In this document: in pieces, positions 45,050 to 58,430 of the stretch
How positions within the stretch are numbered: the first letter of the stretch is position 1
How the letters are laid out: every line of letters begins with the position of its first letter
Source of the DNA: Thalassia testudinum
Lineage: Eukaryota > Streptophyta > Magnoliopsida > Alismatales > Hydrocharitaceae
Reading direction: 5' to 3'
DNA length: 64,000 nt
Assembly: GCA_037157565.1 (NCBI GenBank)
Contig: JAZHRO010000019.1
Coordinates: 59,456,501 to 59,520,500 of the forward strand
Notes under the pieces: generated by a model
What the model saw: only the letters and a program-made list of their open reading frames with translations
Told to the model about the DNA's origin: nothing
Database searches by the model: none
Program-made: the position numbers and the translations under genes

Positions 45050-45236
45050 GGTGATATGTACTGTAGCAGTTTTTACTTCTTTACTACTGTACCTTTTTAC
45101 TGTTAGTTGCTTAGCATAGTGAATGTGGTTTACTTTCCTGCATTTGGTTACTTTCTTGTTGGATGACTGGGTCTTGGGATTAGTCGAGTTGAGCCAGTCT
45201 TGGGTCCTATAGGGATTTAGGAACCGAGTCGTAACA
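45050..45236 (+). repeat. remnant of the Tekay 3' LTR (last about 190 bp)
   Basis: It matches 40459-40647 of the 5' LTR and ends GAGTCGTAACA. It is fused to integrase at GGTG, which both partners share. The polypurine tract and about 2.4 kb of LTR are missing. Confidence 0.85.
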
Positions 45237-45288
45237 GTTATCTATCAAAAATGTTTTTGGAAGTTTAAATTCAATGTTCAACCATGAT

Positions 45289-47950
45289 TGTCACGACCCA
45301 TTCTCGGCTCCCTACAGAACCCGAGAGTGGCTCGCCTTGACGAATCCCAAGACCCAATCGTCCAACAAGAAAAAACCAAATGTATACTCATTCCACAACC
45401 ACACGTGCAATGTAACTAAGTAGAAAGTACGTAAGAGACAGTACGGAAACATAATAGTATATCTCAAGGATATAACATGGCACAAGTGGAAAAGTACAGT
45501 TACAAACATAGCCATCACAACAGAAACTGGTAGAAATATAGTCGAACATAACAGAATAGTCTGCAGACTACTCACTACTAACAAAACTCTACAGCAAAAA
45601 AGAAGGAAGGACTACGGCTGGGCTCGACTGGGCCTAGCGCCCTCAGCAGCTGGTGGCGCTGGCTGATCAAATCCCTGACCTGAACATGGTTATAGAAATT
45701 CGTGGTCAGCTAACGCTGAGTAGAGTGGTGGATAGGTTATTTACATGCAACTAAACATAGTTAACAAGCAACTAGCTAATCATACATTACCGGTTATTCA
45801 TTATCATTCATTTTCGTTTATCTCATTTATGCGTTTCTGAGTCGAGTACTCTAATCAGGATCCATAACATTGCTAAATCTTCTTGTTCCCTAAGGGAACG
45901 ATCTCAATTAAGATCTCACTTATAGTTTTCTAGCGATGTAGGATGTACACGTGGCACTCTTCTAGTCGAGAGAGTCCCTCGTGGTAGTCCTACACCCAGT
46001 CTACCACCCCAAGGTCACGGTCGCGACGTAGCGGTGACTATGGCATGTAAGATAAGCACACGGGTAGCTACCCTACACTAGCACGCAGTCAGTCATTTCC
46101 GCTAGCGGGTATGCACAAAAGTATAGCACAGAACAGCACAGGGCCTTGCCTTCTCAAAACATGGGTCTCGCCCCTCAGAACAGAATAGGGTTCTTGCCCC
46201 TCCACAGTTTGCGTACCCTCGTTCGATTATCCCAGCTTACCCAGCACACCTAACAAGAGTCGGTGTAGGGTGGCTAGTCCTAACCCCAAGCCTCGTGGGA
46301 CGGCTATCTCCCCCCTATACTAACTAGCTCACCTCGGTACCACATACGCGAGGGCTAAACAAGAGTCGACGTAGAGTGGCCAATCCTAACCTCAGGTCTC
46401 AACCCAAGGGGCAGCTAGCTCCCCTCTACTCTAAAGGGATAGTTGCTTTCCTCGGTACCACGTACACGAGGGCCAGCTCACTTCTCTTAACCAAGTCCAA
46501 ACAGCCGCCCGTAGGCAACATGTTCCAAAACCATTAGGTTTTTCATACTATAGTATTCTTGGTTTCTTTCTAAATTCCCCATAGGGTTCGTACATGGACT
46601 TTCTTATTTCCATATTTGGTTCGTTATATATAGGACAGGCAACTCAAATTTCACCATTGATTACTCAGTATAGGTATGTATTTCCATTCATGACATGGTT
46701 CATTACAGGTATTATAGGTAGCTCATGATTTATTTCCTTTCAAGAAGCATCACGGTAACTTAATCATTCATTAACTGCACATGCATTTCTTCCTACCCAG
46801 TGTTCATTTCACAACCTAGGGTTCAATCGGATATATTCTAAAGTAGCATGCATTTATCTTTTTTCAGTCCTAGGGTTCATCTCACAACCTAGGATTCAAA
46901 TAATTCTACACATGCAATTTAATTATTAACTCTGGGATTAAGGTGAAAACCACTCTACCAAGGTAACCAGGTTGAATGGTGTCTCGTACAGTAGCCCCCG
47001 ACATCTCCGTAGGTCCCATATCTTCTACGGACTGGAGACCTACAACATGGATTGACATGTCAAATGAGCTCAAAACTGCATAAATATTATATCATTATGT
47101 AGAGAAAGTGAAACGGAATCCAACGACATTTCGTTTGCGGAAATCCGACTCCGTTTGGGCCCTGAACGGGTCCAAAAACACAAACCTTGACCAAAATCAG
47201 ACATCTGGGAAGAGTCCCAAACATCTTAAATGAACTCAGTGACTCACCTTGCTCTCTGTGTCTTTTGTAGACGTTTGGCAACACTCCCAGACATCTGAAA
47301 CCACCTCGATCCTTACACCAACGCACTTTCCCAACCTCTGACATGTACATGTACGGTCAGAACTCGACAGGGAAAAATAATTGAAAATTATGCGCTATCA
47401 GACGTTTGTTATTACCTCTGGACGTCTGGATAGATGTCTGATGGTCTCTCCAGACGTTTGATTCTACAAAGAAATGACTCCGCAAAACCGTTTGCGAGCT
47501 CTCTCTCCCCTGCATTTTGCTGCAACGGCAGCGACCCCCATAGCAGCAGCTTCTCCTGCTGCTTCCCCCTACTCTCCCACACACACTCCTCTCCTCTGTG
47601 CTCCTCCTATCCTCTAGTCTCCCTCTCCTCCTCTCACTCAGCTGTTGTGTGATGTGCGAATGGAGGAGGTAGGGTTTTTATGGAGTTCAAGGCATGGGGG
47701 AGGGAATGACATGAAGTATGGGGGGAATGGGGAGGAGTGGGGAGGAATGAGGGAGATGGTGTGAGGTACGGTGGATATGGGGCTGAGGGGTGAGGTATGG
47801 TGGGGTATGGTGTAGGGAAAATTTGAGGGTTTTCCCCCTGCAAGTTCCCTTTCTCCCTAGTAATTCCCTCAACTAAAATCCTAGGGGGTTAAAAATTGCA
47901 ATAACACCCCCACCATTCCAGGAAATTCCCGAACGACCCTTAGGAAGGGC
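45289..47950 (-). repeat. family-Y LTR in minus orientation, older copy
   Basis: On the plus strand it begins TGTCACGACCC. It is homologous in reverse to the family-Y LTRs; for example the stretch near 46000-46500 is the reverse complement of 39540-40040. Decayed GACGTC/GACATC motifs lie at 47195-47460. The right end is not seen clearly. A G-rich, quadruplex-prone stretch lies at 47690-47815. No primer site or pol adjoins it, so it is a solo or truncated LTR. Confidence 0.65.
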
Positions 47951-49583
47951 CATTTCAATGATTTTGAGTTAAATTTTGATATGTATCTGTTGTTAGATGT
48001 TTCTAATGTTTATATCCTCATTCCCATCAATCTTGAATAATTTTGTAGGCGTGATTTGAATTTCTTATCATTTCTTTGGCCTCTTTCCAGCATTTTTGTT
48101 ATAAATATGGTGAAAATACCAAAATAATGTAAATAAATAAAATGTGCCTTGTGTGAGATTTAAATGTGTGTGAGTAGTTTGATTTAGGTTTTAAGGTCTT
48201 TAGTATGTAGAATTTGCCAGTAGAAGTTTTAGACTTAGGTTTAGAAATAAAAACTCAAAAACAAAATGACCAAAAAGAGTTCTTCCTTTTTCCTTCCCTT
48301 TTCTCTTTCGCCTTTCTTCTTTTAAAACTCAAAAACAAAATAAAAATAAAAAAAATTACAAAAATCCAAAAAATCCCTTATGTATATAATGTATATATGT
48401 ATACTAGGCTAACACATATATATATATAGTGTTTGTATGTAAATAAATTATAATGTAACTTATAGTTTGTATTCTAACTAAGTTAAATATCTCTTAAGTT
48501 ATATTGTAGGTATTTATATATTATGTAAGCTAATACATATATATATGTATGTATGTATGTATGCATATAACTTAACAAGTTAGTTTTAGTGTGTACTATA
48601 TGAACTAACATTTTTATAACTTATCTACTTAAGCATATTTTGTATATGTATATTATATAAGTTAATGATGTATTTTGGTAAATTAAGCTACCCTAAGTTA
48701 GTAATTTAACTAATTAATATACTAATTTATATTGTATTATCATAATTTATATTTTAACTTATTTTAAATATATTTATAATCATATTTATATTGAATGGTA
48801 TTAAGTTTATAAAATATAAATAACTTTTATGTTTATAATGTATATAGTGTGTATTTAACGTGTAAATACATAAATAAATCTAATTAAATTATTTAAAATT
48901 CTTAATTAATCATGTAAATAACTTAGTTAGACTTTAGTTATATAATTTAGATAGTAATTTATAGTGTACATTAGCAAATATAAACTAATTATAAACATAT
49001 AATGTCCCTAAGTTTAACTAATTTAAATAGGTAATTATACACATAATTTACTTAACCTAATTAATGCAATTGATAGTCCTATGTATGAACTTAAAGATTA
49101 TGTAATTTATTTGTAAATTAGATCCTTAATTAATGGCTAATAAACCTCTAAACTTCTAAATAAATCACGCAGCTCTGAGCAGCGCACATTTAGTGACACA
49201 TTATTAGTGGTGAGAGCATTGCTGCGATATTTATTAACTCGTGTTTGTAGTCTACTCGAGCGACTACGACATGGCAATGCTACGGCATGCCTTGCGTGAT
49301 ACCCTTGTGCACATGCGCATGCGTGTGCATGCGCTGCGCGTGTGTGCATGAGCGTGTGAGTAGACCTATGTGGGCCTGATTTGAAATTGTTGTGGGTTCT
49401 GAGGGCTAGCCTTTCGGTGCCAAGTAGTTGTGAGGTTGTGTCCTTTGTGGGGTGAGCCTAGTAGTGACTGATCTGACCCATAGGTCATTGATCTGCTCAA
49501 AAGGTTAACCATTCTTTTTGGGCGGCAACATAAATAAGTGTTAACTCATAAGTTTAGTTGAACGTTGTGTGTTGTATGCGTGT

Positions 49584-49591
<8 letters not shown>
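47951..49591. other. AT-rich non-coding DNA without a recognised element
   Basis: No gene is seen. It contains TA and TATG runs near 48410-48430 and 48538-48565. At 49275-49350 it becomes GC-richer, with alternating purine-pyrimidine words (tgcgcatgcgtgtgcatgcg). The frame at 49137-49349 covers that stretch and is not convincing. Confidence 0.4.

Positions 49592-49621
<30 letters not shown>
49592..49621 (+). repeat. (TG)15 microsatellite
   Basis: Thirty uninterrupted bases of TG dinucleotides. Confidence 0.95.
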
Positions 49622-49622
<1 letters not shown>

Positions 49623-49919
49623 TGCCTATCTAGAGAGCACTATGCTCATAAAAGCCACAATGAGCACCAAATGCTATCCACTTGATTTATATTCTACGCA
49701 TGAGATTAAAACCATTGATAAGAACATTAGTGGTTTTGGGACATTAAAGAAAGTATGGGATTTATCAAAAAAATGCTCACCTCAATAAATGTTTTCCTAT
49801 AAACATGCATCCGATCAAATATATTATTATTATATGCTATAATTAGAATGTCATTACCACTATCCACATAATATAAATAACAAGCATGGTAACAAATCAA
49901 TTCAAATTAAGAAGATGCT

Positions 49920-50660
49920 ATTAGCGAGAACCTATATTACAACTCAGATTAAAATATTGTAACAAATTAGTTGACGTTTTGTAACATGACATGAAGTTGA
50001 TTGAAATAAAGAAGCTGTAATGTTGTAATGGAGAAGACGTATATTGTAACAAATACATAGGCAAGTTGTAATCGGTTATGTTATTCGTTAAATTATAAAG
50101 CATCTATGACTTAAAAAAATAATTTAAGATTGTATTACAAATTATAATAAAAATATGGAAACAAAAAAAATAATTTAAGATTGTATTACAAATTATAATA
50201 AAAACATGGAAACAATTGTAGTCAAAGGGGCCTTGAACATTGGTGTAATCTATTTGATATAATTCACGTAGGTTAAGCATTAAAAATAATAAAACTTTGT
50301 AATATCTATGAGTACCTGTTGTAATATAATTTGTATTTGATAGTAACCAAACATGTTTAGAAATGTAATAGCAATAACGTAAGTTGTAACAAATGTATTT
50401 AGCATTTGTAAAAGTGTGATCATTAATTACATGTTGTAATTAATGATGTATTACATGTAAAAAATACTGTAATAAAATGTAAAATTATAATACAAATGGA
50501 ATGTAACCCATATTAATAAATAAAATTATAATACAATGTCTCTGTACAATTAATAGTATCACATGGTGGATTGTAAACGTGTAATACAAATTGGAAACAA
50601 TTGTAACACATGATTGGTACGTCCATCAGAAGCCACCATTGTTGTATTACACGACTTATC
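49920..50660. repeat. dense TGTAACA / TGTAATA array with a 51-bp tandem duplication
   Basis: About twenty copies of TGTAAC, TGTAAT or their complements are spread over 740 bp in both orientations. A 51-bp unit is duplicated head to tail (50112-50162 and 50163-50213) with one difference. No coding sequence is supported. Such arrays resemble the subterminal repeats of some plant DNA transposons, but no termini were found. Confidence 0.55.
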
Positions 50661-51183
50661 AGTGCATTGTACACGTCGTGAGAGCAGTTGATGGAATCGA
50701 AAAAGACGTTTCAAAAAAAAAGGAAAGTAGGTTCTCTCTTAACCTCAAATTACTGGTGAGGCAGAGGAAGATTGAGCCAAGGGGGGTGAGAGAAGCAGCG
50801 ACGTGATGAAGACAATGGCATTGCTGGAAGAAAGACAATTCCAAATCCGGTTAGTATTTCTACAAAAACTGTAAATCGATGGACTTGCATTCGTATTTTA
50901 ATGTGTTATTTCATTTTTACTTTCTAAACACTCTATTCTATGAAAAAAGCCGAAGCATTAAATGTGGTACATCTAGGGTTTCATTGTCATTTTGTGTTTT
51001 AACAACTTATGAGTGAAAATGAATCTATTTCTAGTGATGTACATTCTTACACCACTCCTATTTGAATAATGCATTTATATGAGGTATAGATTATATAAAA
51101 CACTGATATGTATCAATGATCCTATTCACCCTATGTATGCAAGCCTAGTAACTAATAGATGTAATATATTGGCTGGTACATAG

Positions 51184-53222
51184 GCGCTAACTCAAGTTTC
51201 TTTTACAACAAATGAATCATCTCCAGAAGATCCAATGGCAATTAAGGAGGGGGGCTACTCTAGAAGGTTAGGCAAGCAAAGCACTGGAGATAGAGTGGAT
51301 GAAGAAATGTCTATTGATAAATCAAGCAAAGCTGGTGCTACATCAAGGGCTAAGGGTATGAACTATGTATAAATATAAATTTTCTTGATCTATTGAAAAT
51401 TTTAACTTGCATTATGTAAAGCAAGTATGTTAATATTTGTTCATTTGCCATGCAAATTTATAGATGATGGAAAGCTTACACATAGGTGTTATATATAACA
51501 TTTCAAAGACTTTATGGATAAACATCTATTGACCGACAAGCATAAGGAGTTACTAGAAAAGATGGCCTTTCACGGGCTTTTAGATGTAGCAAAGGTCACT
51601 ATGAATATCAAAGTCTTGAAGTGGATAGTTGAGTGCTACATGGGAAACCAAAAATTCCTCATGGGAGAAACAATACTTGAGTTTGCAAATGATGACATAG
51701 GTCTCATACTCGGAATTCCTAGTAGTGGCTATGATATCAAAGTAAATGAGAGGTCACTGCCATGGACAAGCTATTGCAATTGAACAATCATCAAACACAC
51801 AAGACACATAGATAGGAGGACGTTGGAGCCAATGATGAATACCTATTATCACTTTGATGATGACCACTCAGTTTACATCTACATAACCTGCTTGATATGT
51901 ATGACGTTTACGACCTTCCTATTCCTTGATTTGGGATAGTCTTTCCTAAGGATGTTGTTGAATTACATAGACTCATTGGAGGGCACAAAGTATTTCAATT
52001 AGTCATCTACGGTTGTGGAGTTTATTCTTCTAAAGATGAAAGAAATGACAAAGAAGATAACCCCAATGAAAGAAACAGGAATTGGTGAGAGCATTGGTTA
52101 CTTAAACAGTTGTGTGGCTTGTTTATATGTAAGTTTAACTTCAATTGTGCATTGCTACATTATTGGATATAAAATATAATTTGTATTCATGCAGAGAAAA
52201 TTTAAAAATATATAAACTGTAGATCTAGGTGCTAGAGCATTGCTACAAGGACTCTTGCATCAACAAGGAATGCGACCAAGGTTGAGGAAGTGGACTAGGT
52301 TGAGTATTCTCAAGAAAAAGGATGTGGATCATATTAAACAATCCACAATAATTAATTAAGACAACTTCTTATTTTGATGATGAATTTATAGTACATGTGT
52401 AATATAAAACATCTCCAATGTAGATGTGTTAAGTTAATGCTTGAAAAGAACGAGGTATTTTGTGTTAGAGCAAACGGCCTTATATTCTCCGTAGAAACAT
52501 TTGAGACTAAGGGCTTTGTAACTAGGAGACCAACACAACTTCTTGATGAGATAGTGAACTTGATTCCAATGAAAATTGATCTGGGTAATTCCACTGCCAT
52601 TGGGCAGAATGGCAATGATTAAAGTTGCATGACTACTGTGTGCATTGAACAAAGAAAAAAATTGAAAGAACTTAACATCGAATACAAGAATGTCGTTGAG
52701 GAGCTGAAGAGTGAAATTAATGAGTTGAAGAGGGAAAATGATGAGATGAAGAGAAAAGAGGAGACAAAGAAGGAAAATGTCTATAATGTTGGTGTCCAAA
52801 CAGACATTGAGCCAAGTTTAGTGGATTCAAATAAGAAATCTATGAGTAAAGATGCTGCTCCAAGAACTACTAATAAGAACAATCCATTGAATGATGAGTT
52901 AGTTTTGATGGACCAACATTTGATTTAGGTCTCACCCAGCAATTTCAAAGGATTCAAGAGGGTTCTAAAAATGCTAGTGAATGTGCTGAAAAAAAATCTG
53001 CAAGAGAATGATGCTCAACCAATGGAATGCAGCACGGCTACAGACAACCCATGCAAGACCGAATCAAAAATTGAGATAGGGGAAGCATCTGAAGGTCATG
53101 ATAGGAAAGGGAAGAGGAAGAAGAGGAAGAGAACACTAAGTTCTATTGTAGAGAGGATCAAAGAAAGAGAGATGATGAGGAAAGTGTTGTTAGGGTTTCG
53201 TCGAGTGTTAAGAAATATATGA
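51184..53222 (+). pseudogene. decayed multi-exon plant gene, mobile-domain-like, coiled-coil C-terminus
   Basis: Exon 1 (51184-51355) joins exon 2 (51464-52128) through a 108-bp GT-AG intron that keeps the frame exactly. Exon 2 runs 222 codons with stops at 51496, 51781, 51937 and 52000 but no indel. It includes HGLLDVAKVTMNIKVLKWIV, ILEFANDDIGLILGIPSSG and GYLNSCVACLY, then a GTAAGT donor (52129) and an AG acceptor at 52194. The last exon-like frame (about 52395-53222) has stops at 52620 and 52926, a charged coiled coil (ELKSEINELKRENDEMKRKE) and a basic nuclear-signal-like RKGKRKKRKRT. The domain resembles plant mobile-domain / DUF1985-type sequences often carried by transposons with ULP1-like genes. 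The exact family is unsure. It is cut by an LTR at about 53200. Confidence 0.6.
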
Positions 53223-53949
53223 GTTGTAGTATAATCGACAAAATCTCACAACAAACATTTAAATTTATAAACTCACAATCTAAAGGAGTTCAAAATCGAT
53301 CACAGGGAGCAAATATGGAATTCACACATTAATCTTCAAAAATAGACGAGCACAATAAATTGATCACAAAATAGATATTCAATGAATACAATTTGTCAAA
53401 TTGTAATTCACATGATGATGAGAAAAAGAATAAAGAGAATCTAAAAAGCGGTGATTTAGATCATCAATTAGGTCCTCTAATTAAGCATGCATCTCATTTT
53501 CAAGTTATTCAAATAATCAATACCTTCAAATGATTTAATCAAATGTTAACTTAGTACTTGAATCATTCAACAGTACTTAGAATCAACTCAGATCAGACGA
53601 CAGAAATATAGCATCAAACGACTTAAGTAAGCACAAGCACAAGGCTCTTCAAAGAGCCTTCTCTTCTTCAAAGCCTCTCCTTCCTCAATACAAGGCACGA
53701 CCTTTCTCTTCAGAGGCTAAGTGTTGCCTCTCTTTTCCTTCAACACATGGCTAATCCCTCAAAGAGCAAAACTCACCCCCTCCTCTCAGAAATCCTCTCC
53801 TTTCTTCTCTCTCAAACTCGGGCTTTATTGGGTATACGATTGGGTATTCGGGTCATGAACAGGGACCAGGCCTACAGGTGTGTGTCGCAGGTGAGGTGTG
53901 AGTAGGCAGGTAAGCACGTGAATGCGTGGAGGGACCTGACTGTTAGTCG
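53199..53949 (-). repeat. truncated Athila-type LTR (E)
   Basis: It shares with LTR-C and LTR-D the gttgtagtata word (53223), the following cacaggga-type stretch, the cluster of ctctctc words and the gggtattcgggt stretch near 53840. Only the end-proximal 750 bp are present, in minus orientation. Confidence 0.55.
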
Positions 53950-56491
53950 CTCTGAAACGGGTTTAAAAATCATCGTGTTGTAGTATAGATCGAATTAGTG
54001 CGAAAAACAGATAAAATTTATACTCGAATGAAAGTCGAAGATTGTTTGCTGGGAGAAAATAGGAATTCATGTGCTAATCTCAAGAATTAATGTAATTGAA
54101 CACAAAATATTACTCAAACACTAATGTGCAGCATATGACATGAGTATATGAATACATAGAGCAATTATTCAAAAATAAGCAAAGGAAAGAATATGAGATC
54201 AGATGTTTCTACAGTTCCTTTTTATTCTTTATCTTCTACTACTATTGTTGTTTTTCTTCTTCTTCTTCTTTGGCTTGTCCTCTCTTGGCTTGTCTTCCTT
54301 CTCTTCTTTCTCTACATGCCTCTTCTTCTACCTTGACTTCTCTTTTCTTTCTCTTCTTCTCTTCGTCACACACAGAGGGGGATCCTTCTTTGAATGGCTA
54401 AGTATCATCCATTCCTTTCTATAGTAAAAATCACCCAACCCCCGTGCTCTCTCTCCTTCTCTCTCTAGGTTCCGCTCTCCCAGATCTTTCCACAATAATG
54501 GGTAATCGGGTAAACAGGGATCTGCATACCTAGGGCCAGAGCTGCGGGCATGGGTCACAACCGAGGTGTGAGTATAGGTTAGGCGAGTCGAGTGAGTGTG
54601 GGTGAGTGGGGACCTCACCCCTTATGGCTTGAGGCGATAAGCCGATGCGACTTATTCAATTTATATTGCTTAAGTGACTCTGTTGTTTCCAATATGGGAC
54701 TAAAGTCCCTGCTTTCTTCCACGTGTAGCTGCTGCTGGGGGATTGGCTAATTGCAGGTGGAGGAGCGGTTTGAAGTTCTAATTGACTGGCTCGATGTGAT
54801 CCTGGAATGAATCCGCACAGCCTGAAGTCTTCACCTGGAGCTGCTATGGCACGAATGAGCTTGAAATGGCAATGGCGTGGCACCTGAAACCTGAAACTCA
54901 AAAGATGGCCTCTTAGCCTCGTCAAAATAACTTAGGAAGCATCGCTGGATGTCATGGAGTGCAACGGTGGTGGTGGTGTGCTGTGAGCATGTGTGAGGAG
55001 GTCTGACGGAGTCGGTCTTAGGCAGAGAATAATGGGTTGTTCGGGAGATGGTTTGGGTGAGTGGAACGGCAAATAGAGGGCTTTAGTTGGTGGAGTCGAG
55101 AAGAAAGTGTTGGCGAGGCGTATGGAGCGGTGTAGCGATGGGAATGCCTCACCGGAGAAGCGGTCGGAGACGGGGAAGACGGAGGTGAACGGCGGCGTCA
55201 AGGGGTCTTTTTGGGTTTTTAATAAGGGAAATTAATCTAAAGAACCAGAGAAACCTAACTACCTACTCTATGGGTTGAAAAGGATAAGGAGGACATCGAG
55301 TATGGTATGGCCTGCCCCGTGTAAGAGAACTGCTCCGATGAGGGTAGGATGGCAACGAAGACGTAGATTGGAGCGGCCGCGGGTATTGCGACGGGCGGAG
55401 GAAGACGAGGAAGAAGGATCTGCCGCCGATATTGCGGTCAGACGACGAGAGGAGATGAGGGAAGTTGCCAGATGTCGAGGAGCTTTGACTAGATGAGGAG
55501 AGATGAAATTGAGGTGTTCCAGGCCAAAATCGAGTGTGGGGAGAATAGCGAGGTATGGGGGTCCTTTTATAAGGGTCTAGAGGGCAAAAAGAGCTTGAAA
55601 GCCAAGCTTCCAAGCTTGGAATGTTTGTCGAAAAAGGATGCCCAGTTCTTTCACGTGTTCGCATTAAGATTTGGGCGAGATCTGGAGCTTTGGATCTGAC
55701 TAAAAAGGAAGGTAATTACTTGACGAGTTTCCCTTTCAATTTTGAGAGGGATTCGTTAAGAAATCACGATCTTGCAAAATTAAGGTCGTCGGAGCTTTAG
55801 GATTAGGAGTTGAGGGTGGCAGGGACCTATTTGAAGAAGAAGATGATAAAGTTGGGGACCCAAATGTAATTTATTTGAAAGTTTGGGGCATACACGTGAG
55901 AGAAAAGAGTCAGACATAACCAAATTGCAAACTAGGTCAAGATGATCTCATATTGGGCTCAAATTTTGGTACAAATCTAATTTGGACCTAAGAAATCCAA
56001 TGGTGAAGTTGTATTTTGGTTTTGACCTACTTTGACTAGGTAATTTATGTAAAAATCCAAATTAGGGCAAAAGTCTATCTGTGGCTCTATTTTGGGTCAA
56101 GACGAGTTTCAATGGTCAAATCAAGGATGCCAAACCCTAGAGAATATTTTTATATGAATTTTAACCTAACTAGAACCTCAGTTAATTGAGTCTATTTTTA
56201 GGGTTTCGAAAGTCATTTAATTCTCAAAACACGCGAAAACCCTTTTCTGTCTATACTAACCCACTTGATAGACTCTTAAGATCATTTGACCCTTAATTAA
56301 CCCATGGAGAAACCCACGGTTATTTTGCATTCATGATATGATGGTAAAATTACACTTTAACCCTAGTTTCTTGTATTTCTCTTGGAAAGGATTTGCAATG
56401 AATGATGGCCTTCTGATGATTATGTAGGAGCATTTAATGATGGAAATTGACTAAATAAAGCTAGATATGATTGATGATGACGTTATCATCA
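53950..56491 (-). repeat. Athila-type LTR (C), same family as LTR-A
   Basis: On the minus strand it starts TGATGATAACGTCATCATC at 56491, the same near-palindrome as LTR-A. TATA-like TTATAAAAGG (minus) lies at plus 55563-55572. It aligns with 37057-38690 in reverse. No polypurine tract adjoins it, so it is a solo or fragment copy. The frames at 54328-55664 are LTR sequence. Confidence 0.65.
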
Positions 56492-58424
56492 CAGACTCCT
56501 CGTGATCTTGGGTAGACAACTAAGATCACAAAATAATCTTATACACTATCGGCTGTTGGTAGATCCACGATGTGGAACTAAAAATGCCACCCCTCCTTCG
56601 CGCAAGTGTCGCACCTGATGATTCATCCAATTGTAGCTGTTGGTGGCTTCGTGTCTTCAATTGGAGCTGCAGTTGGGTACGCGGATGTAGTTCGCGTCTC
56701 CTAGAAGTGAAATTAGGCCTTGAGCTGGTCGGAACACTGCGGACTTGGTCGAAAATGATGGTGGCGACGGCGGTGAATGGCGATGACTTAAAGAAAGATG
56801 TAAGGTCTCGCAGCCGCGTTAGAAGTGTTCAGTAGGGTCGCGAAGTGATGGCGAAGGTGGTGGTGGTGTTTGCGTGGCGTGTGATGGTGTGGAGTGGTCG
56901 AGCAAACTCAGGGAAGGTGTTTGGAGGTGGGTGAGTTCAGTAAGGCATTTAATGAGCTAATCCCCTCAATTTCTTGAGGGGTTTTGGTGGCGGAGGGACG
57001 GTGGTGCTTTTGGAACAGGTGGCATGGCTTTTGGTGGTCTGTGGAGGTGTCGAGGCCTCGTCAGATCTCGGCTGGATGGGGAGAGGATGGAGGGTGAACT
57101 GCGGCATCGATGGTCAAAATAGAAAAGGAAAGAGTTGGGGAGATTTAATAGAAGAAGAGGGAGAGGATGAGACCTAATTTAAGTACGAAAGGGAAAGGGA
57201 GGCATCAGCTTTGATTGGTCGATGCTGGGGAAGGTGAATCTCCTAAGGGCGAGGATGGTGACGAGGAGAGAGGGAGGCAGCTCCTGAGTTGGCTATCGAG
57301 GAGCGGATGAAGTCGGGGATGAAGGAGAACCAGCCAATTTGGTTGTTGGCTGGTTGAAGGAAGAGCTTAAGGAGGTGTTGCCGGAGCTTCTTCGGAGATG
57401 ATCGGGGAAGGATTTGAAGAGGATTTTTGGGCCTAAACCTTGCTAAGGAGCACAGTTAGAAGACTCAAGAGCTTTTATAGAGCTCGAGTAGGCTCTTATC
57501 TTAATCTTGGAAACAGGCTTGAAGAGATCGAAAAATTAAGGAAGAAGATCCATGAAATCCTAAGGGTTTGCACAAGCTTCTTGGTCCAAATCTGAGTCCA
57601 AGATGCGATTCAGGTGATTGGGGACTTCCTCAAGATCGTCCCTTCCAATTTTGGAAGGGATTGGTTGATAAATCAAGGAGGTATCCCTGATTGAAGGTCG
57701 CCTCTTTTGGGTTCACACCTACCATGGCAGCAAGGACCCTTTTGTGAAGAAGATAACAAAAGTTGGGGGGTGATTTGTAAATAATTCGAAAGCTAAGGGC
57801 CTAGATGAGAGAAATAAAGTTTTAAAGGACTAGAATGCAACCTAGGTCAAGATGAACTCTAATTGGGCCCAAATTTTGGTAAAATCTAATTTGGACCCTA
57901 GGAATCTGATGGTAAAGTTAGATTTTAGTTTTGACCAAGTTGATTGGGCAATTTATGCAAAAATCGAAATTAGGGTAGAACTGTATTTATGACTCTATTT
58001 AGGGTCAAAATAGGTTTCAAAGGTCAAATAAAGGATACCAAGCCTCATGGAATATTTTTCTTTGAATTTTATAAGGTTTAGATGAATTTTAACCTGACCA
58101 TAACCTCAGTAATTCAAGTTGGTCTGAAATTAGGGTTTTAGGTTATGAATCTATTTTCAAAGCGCGTAAAAATTTGTTTCTGTTTATGTAGACCCTCTTA
58201 TTAGTCTCTAATGCTCATTAGAACTTAGATTAACCTCTGAAAAATCCTGTGGTTACTCTACTTTCATGATGTACTGTTAAACTACATAATTAACCCTATT
58301 TTAATGTATTCTTCTCAAAAAGAATGTGCAAGGAATTATGACTCTCAAGCGATTATATAGGAGCATTTGTTACTTGATTCTGATTAAATAAAGCTAGTTA
58401 TGGATCATGATGATGTTATCATCA
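56492..58424 (-). repeat. 3' LTR of Athila-type element B
   Basis: It ends GATGATGTTATCATCA at 58424 next to the split polypurine tract and aligns with LTR-D (about 16.1-17.75 kb). The TATA box, CTATAAAAGC, lies on the minus strand at plus 57471-57480. Its other end is abutted by LTR-C, so it is probably truncated. Confidence 0.65.
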
Positions 58425-58430
58425 TACCCT

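Noticed and set aside
47690..47815. G-rich stretch as a strong G-quadruplex
   Set aside because: G-runs are present, but the spacing between four consecutive runs of three or more slightly exceeds the usual loop limit. It is kept only as a remark.
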